A stretch of 64,000 bases of DNA from Fidelibacterota bacterium (GCA_016784025.1 JADHVL010000011.1:62001-126000), one strand, 5' to 3'. Positions 37,318-46,049 are shown, counted from the first letter of the stretch. The notes: generated from the letters alone by a model not told the origin. Numbers and translations: made by a program.

Positions 37318-39214
37318 ATTCCTCACAGGATTTCTGCTTGTTATTCTAGCTATTCCTCTCTTGCTGCTGGATACGGCAAAAGCCCAAGGTCTGCCAGGTC
37401 GAACCAAGCCACAGGATCAGATTTTAGAGCAGCGAGCGTCATCCCTCGCTCGTTTGGGTAGAACGGAAGAGGCGGTAGATCTCTATCTCCAAATCTTATA
37501 TAAAAATCCACGCAACTATAACGTTTATTTCCGCGTGAGCAATCTCATGCCAGGTCCGGAAAATGCCCCGGTTCTGCTTGAAATTCTGGAGGACATTCTA
37601 AAAACCCAATCGAAGAATACCCGTCTTTCAGCTGAGAAGGGCAGTTTGCTCTATCTACTTGATCGGAAAGAGGAAGCTGTACTGGACTGGCAGAGGATTA
37701 TTCAGAAGAACCGCAATGACAAATTTATTTATACCTCAGTTACCAATGCCATGCTACAAGCCGGTGCAACCACAGAAGCCATTGAGCTATTAAAAGAGGG
37801 CAGAATTACTATAAATGACCCCCAGGCTTTTGCCTTTGATCTGGCACGCATCTATGCTGCAGTGCATGACTATGATCTTGCCAGCAGGGAATACCTCTCC
37901 CATCTTGACAAAAATCCAGGTATGCTGGACCATATAAGCAATCAACTCATCCGGCTTCTTGAGAATGACGGGGCCTTCGAGCTGATAAATGCCAACATGA
38001 AGCGGCGAATGGCACTCCCAGGGGGACATCAAACTCTGGTTTTGGCCCAGGCTAAAATTCTTCTCCATGAAAAGCACTATGCCGAATGTGCCAGAACCAT
38101 TCTTGCTTCAGATATAAGTCGCTCCATGAAGGATGTCATGGCTATCGCCAACGATCTCATGGCTGAGCAAGCCTGGGTCCCTGCAGCTGATTTATTTCTA
38201 TTCATCTCAGCAAACAGTAAGGATAAACGTCAAATTGGTGAAGCGCTTCTAAACCTGGCCTCCACCTATGAATACCGACTCCAGCGAGAGGAAAGCTACA
38301 AATCCTTAAGTGGTTATTTCCAGGGGAATCAGTTTTTGGATCTTGATGTCAGATTTCCCAGTGATGAGGATGCCTCGCTGGAAAGGACTTTGAAGTTGTA
38401 CGATAGTTTGCAAACCCTGCTCCCTCGAACCAATGAGGCTTTTCAGGCTTCGTTTCATATCGCTGAAATTCAGTTGATGGTGAGTGGTGATGTAGATCGC
38501 GCCATTCGTGGTTTTCAAAACATTTTTTCTAATGCCCCTCGCGATGAAATTCGACTTGCAGGAGGAAGAAGGTTGGTGGATGCCTGGTTAGTCAAAGGTG
38601 ATACTTTAGCCGCAGTAAATGTCCTGGCGGAGATCGTGGATGAATTGAACATCGATGAGGATGCACCACATATTGTTGCCTCCAGAATCAAAATAAGAAT
38701 TCATCAAGGTGACATTCCTCGCTTAAAACGGGAATTGCTGAATTTGAGCGGGGCTGCATCTCCTGCAGACCCAATATTTAATGATGGTCTTGAATTGATG
38801 GCCTTGTTGGATGGCAATGGAGAGGAAAATGACCCTCAACTGCAAAGTTATCTGAAAGCAGAAAGATTTGTAACCCAGCACAAACTCACAGAGGCTGTCA
38901 AAACCCTTGGGGATATTCGAGGTGAGGCAACTTCCATTGCAGATGAGGCTGGTGTGAGGTCCATTCAGATTCTCCTGGCTCTGGATAATTCAAGCGAGGC
39001 AATCAAAGCCATGGACAATTTTTTGAATACTTATTCCGACTCACCCTGGAGAGCGCATGTCCTGGTCTGGCGTGGAGAAGAACTTCAATTCACACAAAAT
39101 GCTCCTCAGGCTGCTATTCCATTCTATGAGGAAGTGATCATCAATCATCCCCAATACCTTGGTATTCAGGAGCTGAGAATCAGGTTAAGAAATCTAATAG
39201 GTGGTGGTTCATGA
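37310..39214 (+). CDS. Exported TPR protein of the DUF4175 operon
   Basis: 634 residues. Signal peptide MNRFLTGFLLVILAIPLLLLDTAKA (cleavage around AKAQG) then TPR-like helical pairs from about 35 to the end (ARLGRTEEAVDLYLQILYKNP; LDKNPGMLDHISNQLIRL; APQAAIPFYEEVIINHPQYL). Likely periplasmic or outer-membrane associated scaffold. Start overlaps DUF4175 by 8 bp; stop overlaps the next gene by 4 bp, so all four or five genes are translationally coupled. No named family beyond TPR. Confidence 0.82.
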   Translation: MNRFLTGFLLVILAIPLLLLDTAKAQGLPGRTKPQDQILEQRASSLARLGRTEEAVDLYLQILYKNPRNYNVYFRVSNLMPGPENAPVLLEILEDILKTQSKNTRLSAEKGSLLYLLDRKEEAVLDWQRIIQKNRNDKFIYTSVTNAMLQAGATTEAIELLKEGRITINDPQAFAFDLARIYAAVHDYDLASREYLSHLDKNPGMLDHISNQLIRLLENDGAFELINANMKRRMALPGGHQTLVLAQAKILLHEKHYAECARTILASDISRSMKDVMAIANDLMAEQAWVPAADLFLFISANSKDKRQIGEALLNLASTYEYRLQREESYKSLSGYFQGNQFLDLDVRFPSDEDASLERTLKLYDSLQTLLPRTNEAFQASFHIAEIQLMVSGDVDRAIRGFQNIFSNAPRDEIRLAGGRRLVDAWLVKGDTLAAVNVLAEIVDELNIDEDAPHIVASRIKIRIHQGDIPRLKRELLNLSGAASPADPIFNDGLELMALLDGNGEENDPQLQSYLKAERFVTQHKLTEAVKTLGDIRGEATSIADEAGVRSIQILLALDNSSEAIKAMDNFLNTYSDSPWRAHVLVWRGEELQFTQNAPQAAIPFYEEVIINHPQYLGIQELRIRLRNLIGGGS

Positions 39215-40470
39215 TGCGGTTGAAACAATTATTGGGAATATTCCTGCTAACAGGTACGCTGTTCTCACAAAAGATTTTGATCCCAATGGATGAAACCCAG
39301 ACCGATCATCTCAAAGCCTATGGAGTAGCTTTTTGGGTTCTGGAGCGCGATATCGACATTGAATGGTTGTTGAATTATCGTGGCGGTAGTTTTCTCATAG
39401 ATAATTATGCAGATATTGTTCGAGAATTGAGACTCAGGGATGTGAAATTTGAAACAGCCCCTCCTGGTGCTGAGCTTAATATCTATGCCACTATTGAATC
39501 CAACAACATGGATATTGTCCTCCTTGAAAAGGCACCAAAGGTTGCAGTCTACTCGCCACCTGGAAAACAACCCTGGGATGATGCAGTCACATTGGCGCTG
39601 GAATATGCTGAAGTTGAGTATGATGTGATCTGGGATGCCGAGGTCCTGGATGGAAAACTCAGTGATTACGACTGGCTGCATCTTCACCATGAAGATTTTA
39701 CAGGACAGTATGGAAAATTCTATCGCAATTATCGCAACGCTGCCTGGTACAGAAAACAACAAAGTGAATATGAAGCTTTTGCCACGCTGAGAGGCTACCC
39801 CAGTGTCTCTGAGGAGAAAAAGGCCGTTGCTCGAAGAATTCGGGACTATGTGCTGAATGGTGGCTTTGTCTTTGCAATGTGTAGTGCGACAGATGCCCTG
39901 GACATCGCTTTGTCTGCCGAGGGAGTGGATATAGCGGCAACGCCATATGATCATGATCCAGTTGATCCTCAAGCTCAGTCCAAACTGGCATTTGGTAAAA
40001 CCATGGCATTTGAGAATTACCAGATAATCACAGATCCAATGGTTTATGAGTACAGTAATATTGATGAACCACCCAGCGATCGACCTCGGACCCGTGGGGC
40101 GGAGGCAGACTATTTTACCCTCTTTGAGTTCTCTGCCAAATGGGATCCTGTACCCACCATGCTCACCCAGAACCATGTAGGAGTGATCAAAGGATTCATG
40201 GGACAAACAACAGGATTTCGAAGATCCACCATTAAAAAGCATGTGGTGGTTATGGGTGATGTTCCTGGCCAGGAGCAGGTGAAGTACATCCATGGGGCTC
40301 TGGGAAAAGGAACCTTCACTTTTCTTGGGGGTCATGATCCAGAGGATTATCAACACTTTGTGGGGGATCCACCGACTCAACTATCCTTACACAGGAACTC
40401 ACCAGGCTATCGATTAATCCTAAATAATATCCTTTTTCCCGCAGCCAAGAAGAAGGAACGCAAAACCTAG
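39211..40470 (+). CDS. Exported GATase-like-fold protein, unknown function
   Basis: 419 residues with a signal peptide (LKQLLGIFLLTGTLFSQ). The mature start ILIPMDETQTDHLKAYGVAFW and the YRGGSFLIDN segment are distinctive. Similar proteins are sometimes labelled asparagine synthetase B, but I see neither the N-terminal catalytic Cys nor an ATP-pyrophosphatase loop, so I do not use that name. Residues about 110-225 look like a flavodoxin/GATase1 fold (VAVYSPPGKQPWDDAVTLAL, DYDWLHLHHEDF, VRRIRDY-type then LNGGFVFAMCSATDALDIAL, with a Cys at the elbow). The operon therefore has two such folds. Ends before a terminator at 40559. Confidence 0.7.
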   Translation: MMRLKQLLGIFLLTGTLFSQKILIPMDETQTDHLKAYGVAFWVLERDIDIEWLLNYRGGSFLIDNYADIVRELRLRDVKFETAPPGAELNIYATIESNNMDIVLLEKAPKVAVYSPPGKQPWDDAVTLALEYAEVEYDVIWDAEVLDGKLSDYDWLHLHHEDFTGQYGKFYRNYRNAAWYRKQQSEYEAFATLRGYPSVSEEKKAVARRIRDYVLNGGFVFAMCSATDALDIALSAEGVDIAATPYDHDPVDPQAQSKLAFGKTMAFENYQIITDPMVYEYSNIDEPPSDRPRTRGAEADYFTLFEFSAKWDPVPTMLTQNHVGVIKGFMGQTTGFRRSTIKKHVVVMGDVPGQEQVKYIHGALGKGTFTFLGGHDPEDYQHFVGDPPTQLSLHRNSPGYRLILNNILFPAAKKKERKT

Positions 40471-40558
40471 ACGGTTTTATTTTTTTGCTATTACGTTAGT
40501 AAAATCAATTCTACAATTGATACACATTTGCCAAGTATTCTTGTGTTGATGAGCTCCT

Positions 40559-40590
40559 AAAAAAGCAGTGATCATCAGCTGCCTTTTTTT
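40559..40590 (+). terminator. Rho-independent terminator after envelope operon
   Basis: A-rich arm then GCAGTGA-TCA-TCA(G)CTGC followed by a run of seven T at 40584-40590; A-tract and T-tract pair, so it may act in both directions. Lies 89 bp after the operon's last stop. Confidence 0.5.
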
Positions 40591-40674
40591 GTGGACATTT
40601 CGGCGAGCTCAATGTCCGGATTAATCACATAGTACTTTGTATTTTTAGCAGGAGGTGTAGTTTTTAAGCCAAAC

Positions 40675-41331
40675 ATGAAAACATTTATCGGATTTATCAT
40701 TGCTCTTGTATGTTTAAGTGTCCAGGCACAGGACTCAAGCTATAGCTATGCCGGCTGGGGCAAACCTGGCTCTGCTCAGTCAGTCCCCCTGAAAGTCTTG
40801 AAAGATAAATCATTTACCCTGGTTATCCTCAGTGGTGAAAACCCGGTATTGATCAAACGATTCAACGAAAAGCATACTCTTCATGAACACATCGAGAATG
40901 AGTATGATGAGTATGGAAATCATCGCTCCAGCAAGTTATTTGATGCCATGGGGCGTCTTAAAGAGGAAAGTAAATTCCAGAATGACCCCTCTGAGATGGC
41001 TCTATTCAGGACTATTTTCGGGAACACCTTTGTTCCGGCCAATTCCAATTTTATGATTCGCAGGGAGTACAACGAATTTGAACGCGAAACAGGTTATTTC
41101 ATCATAGGTGTGATGGGGCAAACACTGTACTCTAGAGTGACCCTGTATAGGGATGATCGACGCAAAGATCGTGAAATTCTCAAGGATGACCTGGCAGATA
41201 AAATTCTAACGGAGCGACGTTACAAATACATTGATTCTGAGAATCGCACCGTGCTGGAAGAGTTTGACGGCACAGGCAAGATGGTGCAACGAGTGGTGCT
41301 ATTTGATCACCACGATATTATCCAGGAATAA
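40675..41331 (+). CDS. Exported protein with RHS-like strands, unknown function
   Basis: 218 residues; signal peptide MKTFIGFIIALVCLSVQA. The rest contains paired strands such as YDEYGNHRSSKLFDAMGRLKEES, RREYNEFERETGYFI, RYKYIDSENRTVLEEFDGTGKMV, a pattern like the D-x-x-G-x-x texture of RHS/YD repeats. It resembles the lipoprotein at 17737-18654 in style; homology between them is only a suspicion. An AGGAGG lies upstream. It precedes the RMDN-like gene by 16 bp and probably shares its transcript. Confidence 0.6.
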   Translation: MKTFIGFIIALVCLSVQAQDSSYSYAGWGKPGSAQSVPLKVLKDKSFTLVILSGENPVLIKRFNEKHTLHEHIENEYDEYGNHRSSKLFDAMGRLKEESKFQNDPSEMALFRTIFGNTFVPANSNFMIRREYNEFERETGYFIIGVMGQTLYSRVTLYRDDRRKDREILKDDLADKILTERRYKYIDSENRTVLEEFDGTGKMVQRVVLFDHHDIIQE

Positions 41332-41347
41332 TGAATAAGGAGGATAT

Positions 41348-42133
41348 ATGAAAAGAAGTGTGGCAATGTTGTTGATCCTGAGTTTGGCCGTTTTCGGTGT
41401 AGCCCAGGATGCTGTAGAAGACTCTGAAGTTCTAGTAGATCCCTTTGCTGATCTGCTCATGCAGGCGGAGGTTGCTCACGATGCCAAGGATTACGAAGCC
41501 ACTATGAAGCTTCTCGAAGCTGCTGAGAAACTCGATGGACAAAACGAAGAAGTATTATGGAAGATCAGTCGTGGATATTTCGATTTTGCTGATCGTAAAC
41601 CCAACGATGTTGAATACAAAAAACAATACATCTATGACGGCAGGACCTATGCAGAAAAGGCACTCGCCCTGAATGATAAAAGTGCTGGTGGACATAAATG
41701 GTACGCCATTCATCATGGTCAGATTGGTGAAGCCGAGGGCACCGAACAGAAAATTAAAAATTCCTACGGTATGAGAGACCATACCATGTTGGCTATCAAG
41801 TACGATCCATCCAATGCCGGAAATTACCATGTTATGGGTCGCTGGCACTATGCCCTGTCTGACTTATCATGGATTGAACGCCAGATAGCCAGTATTATTT
41901 ATGCCACACCCCCGGAAGCTTCATTTGAAGAAGCCCTGGAATTTTTCAAGAAGGCTCATGATCTGGATAAAAAAGATATCCGCAATATGCTTTACATCGG
42001 ATACTGTTACGACGAACTCGATGATGAAAAAGCTGCTGCTGATTGGTTAAATATGGCAATTAATACCAATGCATCAAGTGAAAGTGATCGTGGGTTGCAA
42101 GCAGAGGCCAAAGAAGCTCTAGACGATCTATAA
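41348..42133 (+). CDS. Periplasmic TPR protein homologous to eukaryotic RMDN/FAM82
   Basis: 261 residues with a signal peptide (MLLILSLAVFGVAQ). Helical TPR units follow. The match to RMDN1-3 (regulator of microtubule dynamics) is collinear over most of the length: VLWKISRGYFDFAD, AGGHKWYAIHHGQIGE, EQKIKNSYGMRDHTMLAIKYDP, NYHVMGRWHYALSDLSW, ERQIASIIYATPP, SFEEALEFFKKAHDLD and KAAADWLNMA. Conserved HKWYAI, H-x-MG-x-W-x-Y, W-x-x-R-x-IA and ATPP words fit human proteins that I recall. A role in bacteria is unknown. ATG after AGGAGGATAT. A terminator follows. Confidence 0.85.
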   Translation: MKRSVAMLLILSLAVFGVAQDAVEDSEVLVDPFADLLMQAEVAHDAKDYEATMKLLEAAEKLDGQNEEVLWKISRGYFDFADRKPNDVEYKKQYIYDGRTYAEKALALNDKSAGGHKWYAIHHGQIGEAEGTEQKIKNSYGMRDHTMLAIKYDPSNAGNYHVMGRWHYALSDLSWIERQIASIIYATPPEASFEEALEFFKKAHDLDKKDIRNMLYIGYCYDELDDEKAAADWLNMAINTNASSESDRGLQAEAKEALDDL

Positions 42134-42145
42134 AAATATTTTGAA

Positions 42146-42178
42146 AAGGGCGCTCCCTGTGAGTGCCCTTCTTTTTTT
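42146..42178 (+). terminator. Rho-independent terminator after RMDN-like gene
   Basis: AAGGGCGCTC-CCTGT-GAGTGCCCTT with one G-U pair, then a T-run at 42172-42178. Thirteen bases after the stop codon. Confidence 0.85.
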
Positions 42179-42194
42179 GAAGTAAGGAAGTTCC

Positions 42195-43124
42195 ATGATT
42201 ACACCTGATCCTATTCAACCTGGTGCCACCTTTGCTGTAATCTCACCAGCCTCAGCCCCATCTCCTGAAAAACTTGACCGTGGGCTGAACTATCTCCGCT
42301 CAAAAGGATTCAAAATCAAGGAAGGTCCTAACCTCCGCAGTAAGAATAAGTATCTTGCCGGGCACGGTCCAGAACAGCTAGCTGATATCCACTGGGCTTT
42401 TGAAGATGATGAAATTGACGCTATCATTTGTAGCAGGGGGGGCTATGGTACTCCACGCTTCCTGGATGATTTGAATTATGAACTTATCGCTCAAAACCCT
42501 AAGTTTTTCATTGGTTATTCCGACATAACTGCTCTGCAATGCGCTCTGGCTGTAGAGACAGGATTGGTAGCCATATCTGGTGTGATGGCAGCAGTTGAAA
42601 TGGCTGCTGAGGAGGGTATTGATCCCTACACAGAACAGGTTTTTTGGGATTTGATCACCAAGCCCATGCCAGGACAGGTTCTTAAAAACCCCAGCGATAG
42701 GCCCCACGCCATTTTCTCTGAAGGAACAGGTGAGGGACCTCTGGTAGGTGGCTGTTTATCGCTATTCAATAATCTCATGGGAACTCCATATTTCCCAGAT
42801 GTAGCTGGTGGTATCATGGTTCTGGAAGATATTGGAGAAAATGCACAACATCTGGATCGCATGCTCAGTCAGTTCAAAATGGCTGGTTTTTTCCATGGGG
42901 AAGATCGAATTAACGGACTCATGTTGGGTCAGTTTATTGATACCTGGGAAAATGCTGATGAAGATGATTTTCTACTGGATGAACTTGTGCGAGATATTAT
43001 TGGTAAAGTGGACTTTCCCATTGTGTCAGATGTGGCCTATGGACACGGGATGCGCAAAATGACCCTGCCCCTGGGTGCCAATGTAAAATTAAATGGAAAT
43101 GATGGGAGTCTGACCCTCTTATGA
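42195..43124 (+). CDS. LD-carboxypeptidase (peptidase S66, LdcA/MccF-like)
   Basis: 309 residues. Serine peptidase that removes D-Ala from tetrapeptides in peptidoglycan recycling, or hydrolyses microcin-type acyl adenylates (MccF). Seen: FAVISPASAPSPEKLDRGL, ICSRGGYGTPRFLDDLNYE, the nucleophile elbow IGYSDITALQCAL with Ser near 113, a GEGPLVGGCLSLF segment with the catalytic Glu position following, and the C-terminal AYGHGMRKMTLPLGA with His near 283. The cytosolic form (no signal) agrees with LdcA. ATG after a terminator. Overlaps the next gene by 4 bp. Confidence 0.88.
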   Translation: MITPDPIQPGATFAVISPASAPSPEKLDRGLNYLRSKGFKIKEGPNLRSKNKYLAGHGPEQLADIHWAFEDDEIDAIICSRGGYGTPRFLDDLNYELIAQNPKFFIGYSDITALQCALAVETGLVAISGVMAAVEMAAEEGIDPYTEQVFWDLITKPMPGQVLKNPSDRPHAIFSEGTGEGPLVGGCLSLFNNLMGTPYFPDVAGGIMVLEDIGENAQHLDRMLSQFKMAGFFHGEDRINGLMLGQFIDTWENADEDDFLLDELVRDIIGKVDFPIVSDVAYGHGMRKMTLPLGANVKLNGNDGSLTLL

Positions 43125-43756
43125 TGATGGATTGGACAGAATGGTTAGGATATATCGCTTCTGTTGTAGTGGCCGTTTCACTGACCATGACAAATATCCG
43201 TCGTTTAAGATGGATAAATTTGGTGGGCGCCATAGCGTTTACAATTTATGGAGCTATTCTGCAACTATATCCGATTTTGGTGGTGAATGGCTTTATCGTC
43301 GGCGTAAATATCTACTACCTCGTGCGTATTGCCCTGACGAAGGAGCATTTCCATCTCATCCCCATCTCCTGGGATACGAGTATATTTTTACCGCGGTTTA
43401 TCGAATTTTATCTCCATGATATACGAAAACATTTCCCTGATGTAGTTGTTGACGAACTGCGACAATACCGATCTGTATTTATTACCAGAAATGTGGTCCC
43501 GGTAGGTCTCTTTATTTATGAGCGACTGGAGAATGGTATTATTCAAATTCATCTCGACTATGAAATACCCATGTATCGTGATTTTGAAAGTGCACGCTAT
43601 TTTTTCCGAGAGTTCCGTGAAATGGTCCAGGAAAAAGGATTTCATACCTATGTTGCCTATTGCAATGTGCCGGTTCATCAGCGTTATTTGCGACGCATGA
43701 AATTCACGGAGGATGCCAAGGAACCCGGTCGCTTCATTCGCGAGATGTCGATTTAG
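43121..43756 (+). CDS. Membrane protein: YgjV-like helices plus acyltransferase-like tail
   Basis: 211 residues. N-terminal 75 residues are three short helices (EWLGYIASVVVAVSLTMTNI, RWINLVGAIAFTIYGAIL, PILVVNGFIVGVNIYYLVRI), close to the YgjV/Imp pattern (PF10688). The soluble C-terminal part (LIPISWDTSIFLPRFIEFYL through VAYCNVPVHQRYLRRMKFTED) looks like a GNAT-type domain with a motif-B-like end, so this may be a fusion. Neither function is known. ATG overlaps the LD-carboxypeptidase stop. Confidence 0.65.
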   Translation: MMMDWTEWLGYIASVVVAVSLTMTNIRRLRWINLVGAIAFTIYGAILQLYPILVVNGFIVGVNIYYLVRIALTKEHFHLIPISWDTSIFLPRFIEFYLHDIRKHFPDVVVDELRQYRSVFITRNVVPVGLFIYERLENGIIQIHLDYEIPMYRDFESARYFFREFREMVQEKGFHTYVAYCNVPVHQRYLRRMKFTEDAKEPGRFIREMSI

Positions 43757-43779
43757 CGAAATAGCTTAGGAGAAACACA

Positions 43780-44451
43780 ATGCTTCATAAAATCGTCAGC
43801 CTCACATTACTACTCAGTACATTCACTACGGCTCAAAATTTGCAACTTCACTATGAAGCCTCTGGAGATAGGGAGTACCTCGTTTCCACCCTTGAAATGT
43901 TTAAACCAGACCAATACGGTTCCACCTTCTGGTTTGTGGATATGGAGTATAATACCCCTGGGGTGAATAATGGAAATCTGGCTTACTGGGAAATCGCCCG
44001 CTCCTTTACACTTCCTGTAAATAATCTATCTGCGACCATTCAATACAACGATGGTGTAGCATCCGACTTTCCCATTGACCAAGTTTGGCTTGCAGGAATC
44101 AATTACTATCTAGACCTGGGCTTTGTGGCACTGCCAATCGACATTCTCTATCGTGCCGCCCAGGGAGCAGATTCACCAGATTTTCAGCTGACCACAACCT
44201 GGTTTGTACCCCTCATGGATGGGAATATTGAATTTTCAGGATTTTTTGATCTCTGGTCTCAGGATAAATTTGGTTCAGATGAAACACAAATCGTGATTTT
44301 GGGTGAACCGCAGATCTGGTACAATGCCAATGAGCATCTTTCCATTGGAACTGAAGTAGAAATCAGCAATAATTTTGTAGTAGATGGAATGGGTAATCTT
44401 AAGGAAGGTGTTCAAGCACTTCCCACCCTTGGTTTACGCTGGACCTTTTAA
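43780..44451 (+). CDS. DUF5020-like outer-membrane channel protein (Tsx-like)
   Basis: 223 residues; signal peptide MLHKIVSLTLLLSTFTTA. Mature start NLQLHYEASGDREYLVSTLEMFKPDQYGSTFWFVDMEY (seen in two halves) is the DUF5020 signature; the rest is amphipathic strands ending ALPTLGLRWTF, with a terminal Phe as in outer-membrane barrels. Related to the nucleoside-specific Tsx channel fold by family knowledge; substrate not known. AGGAG lies upstream of the ATG. Terminator follows. Confidence 0.85.
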   Translation: MLHKIVSLTLLLSTFTTAQNLQLHYEASGDREYLVSTLEMFKPDQYGSTFWFVDMEYNTPGVNNGNLAYWEIARSFTLPVNNLSATIQYNDGVASDFPIDQVWLAGINYYLDLGFVALPIDILYRAAQGADSPDFQLTTTWFVPLMDGNIEFSGFFDLWSQDKFGSDETQIVILGEPQIWYNANEHLSIGTEVEISNNFVVDGMGNLKEGVQALPTLGLRWTF

Positions 44452-44476
44452 GTTAAGTTTAGATTTAATTGGATAG

Positions 44477-44505
44477 AAAGAGCCGAGTTTTATCGGCTCT
44501 TTTTT
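44477..44505 (+). terminator. Rho-independent terminator after DUF5020 gene
   Basis: AAAGAGCCGA-GTTTTA-TCGGCTCTTT followed by further T; strong stem, 25 bp after the stop and convergent with the amidohydrolase-like gene. Confidence 0.9.
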
Positions 44506-44522
44506 ATTGGAAGAAGTTTTGT

Positions 44523-45692
44523 TCAGGACACCTGACGTAGTTGTTCGTTGGTAAATAGAATGATATGATAGGGATCAGAAATAGTGGTAGTAGAGGGAAT
44601 GGAAAAAATCTTAGCATCCTTGCCCACCTCAATACTTCCGATTTTATCGACCAGGCCAAGTGCTTTGGCTCCATTGAGGGTTGCCATCTTAATTATTTCT
44701 TCGGGTTTGAAACCATATTCAGCAGAAGCGGACCTCATTTCAGCCCGAATATCCATATGTTCAGCAAAAGTGCCCAGACAGATATTAAAACCCTTGTCCT
44801 GTATCAATTGACCCGGTGCAGTACCCAGCTCCCACTGACGATCGAAGCGTGGATGAAGGCACATATGGAAAACCTCAGATCGGGCTTTGAGCAGATCTAA
44901 CTCTTCCTCTTCCAGCAGGATAACTTGACTTAAAATAGTCTCTTTGGCTGCAAAGGCATTACTCACAAAATATCGAAGTGGGGAAGTACGCGGTGGCTGC
45001 CATCTGTAATCCATATCCTCTTTACCCAGGAGATATTGATATATTCGGCCCTGCCCCTTGAGGAAAAAGATATCCTCATCTTTCATAAAGGACATGGGCA
45101 AGGCAGTGCGCTCTTCAGATCGAGATATCTGCCTGAAAACTTCTGGTGCCAGATTAAATAAAAATTCCCCGGAGTGATGGAACCGGGTTAGATCTGTGTT
45201 AGTAAATTGCCCTCGATTGTTCCAGATTTCAAAGGCATTACTATCTCGAAAACCATGGAGCATTTCAAAAACGACTGAATAGAGTCCTGAATTCTCGAGG
45301 TGCTGACTGATTTCAGGGTGTCTCGTACGGATACCAATGGCAGCGGTTCCATAGTCATAACCCCGTTTGATGGCGCTGAGAAGTTCGCTTTCTACTTCAA
45401 GTTTTGAACTAAGTCGCGAAGCATTTTTGCCTGAATGAAGCCAATTTAAAAAAGAACCGCGAGGTGTTGTTTGTGGATCGGCTACCGGGTAATCCGGATG
45501 GAAGAGGGCATTCACTAAAGAAGGGCAAACTACGGAAAAACCTAGATCTTGAACTGCCTTCTTATCTCCAGTAAAATCGACCTGCTTACCTACAGCGATA
45601 ATTTTCCCATCAGCGATGGATATATAGCCATCTCGGATAGGTTCAGAGACAATGGGGAGTATCCATTCAGAAAAAAAAGTACGTTCAACCAT
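44523..45692 (-). CDS. Amidohydrolase-fold pseudoenzyme resembling aminofutalosine deaminase (MqnX)
   Basis: 389 residues, full length and uninterrupted. It aligns by eye to MqnX-type deaminases of the futalosine menaquinone route: VNALFHPDY for NAHTHLE at 61-68, ALPMSFMKDEDIFFLKGQGR for the IHLAE segment near 200, QVILLEEEELDLL for VHLxxEEL near 257, CLHPRFDRQWELGTAP for CPRSN, ICLGTFAEHMD for LGTDS, and GLVDKIGSIEVGKDAK at the end. The metal-binding residues are mostly replaced: first His of HxH is Leu63, then Ser201, Ile258 and Phe309 replace His, His and Asp. A zinc-dependent reaction is therefore unlikely. Divergent from chorismate mutase. Confidence 0.75.
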   Translation of the reverse strand: MVERTFFSEWILPIVSEPIRDGYISIADGKIIAVGKQVDFTGDKKAVQDLGFSVVCPSLVNALFHPDYPVADPQTTPRGSFLNWLHSGKNASRLSSKLEVESELLSAIKRGYDYGTAAIGIRTRHPEISQHLENSGLYSVVFEMLHGFRDSNAFEIWNNRGQFTNTDLTRFHHSGEFLFNLAPEVFRQISRSEERTALPMSFMKDEDIFFLKGQGRIYQYLLGKEDMDYRWQPPRTSPLRYFVSNAFAAKETILSQVILLEEEELDLLKARSEVFHMCLHPRFDRQWELGTAPGQLIQDKGFNICLGTFAEHMDIRAEMRSASAEYGFKPEEIIKMATLNGAKALGLVDKIGSIEVGKDAKIFSIPSTTTISDPYHIILFTNEQLRQVS

Positions 45693-45780
45693 GGTTACAA
45701 TGTAATTAGGATTTATGAATTACGTATTAGGAATTGAAAATGAGTCTCGGCTAGAGAGCTTTTCGGCTATATTAGTATCC

Positions 45781-46047
45781 ATGTCAGAGAAAATATCCCA
45801 ACATCGAAAAAATATAGATGACCTCGATTCAAAAATTTTAAATCTGATCCAGGACAGAATTGACCAGGCTATTATTATTAGAGGGTTAAAAACGGAGCAA
45901 GGCATTCCCTTGTTTACACCTGAACGGGAAAAAGATTTGATAAATCGTCTTGTTGAAAAGTCAGCCGGACGCATTCCAGCTGAAGTCATTGAGGATATCT
46001 GGAAAACTATTATCAAGGGAGGAAAGCGGACGGGGGACAGTCAATAA
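45781..46047 (+). CDS. Chorismate mutase, AroQ class
   Basis: 88 residues from the ATG at 45781 (the frame is open to 45715). Converts chorismate to prephenate for Phe and Tyr. The AroQ helical bundle residues are in place: HRKNIDDLDSKILNLIQDR (first helix, catalytic Arg near 8-10 and 26), IRGLKTEQGIPLFTPEREKD (Lys, Glu/Arg) and VIEDIWKTII. A single-domain enzyme, typical length. Followed by a 98-bp gap and mdh. Confidence 0.85.
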   Translation: MSEKISQHRKNIDDLDSKILNLIQDRIDQAIIIRGLKTEQGIPLFTPEREKDLINRLVEKSAGRIPAEVIEDIWKTIIKGGKRTGDSQ

Positions 46048-46049
46048 TC

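Noticed and set aside
39265-40380. 371-codon open frame on the minus strand
   Set aside because: It mirrors the coding gene at 39211-40470, which has a signal peptide and a 4-bp overlap with its upstream gene; no recognisable protein on the opposite strand.
39211-40470. Asparagine synthetase B
   Set aside because: No N-terminal catalytic Cys and no ATP-pyrophosphatase loop, and it has a signal peptide.
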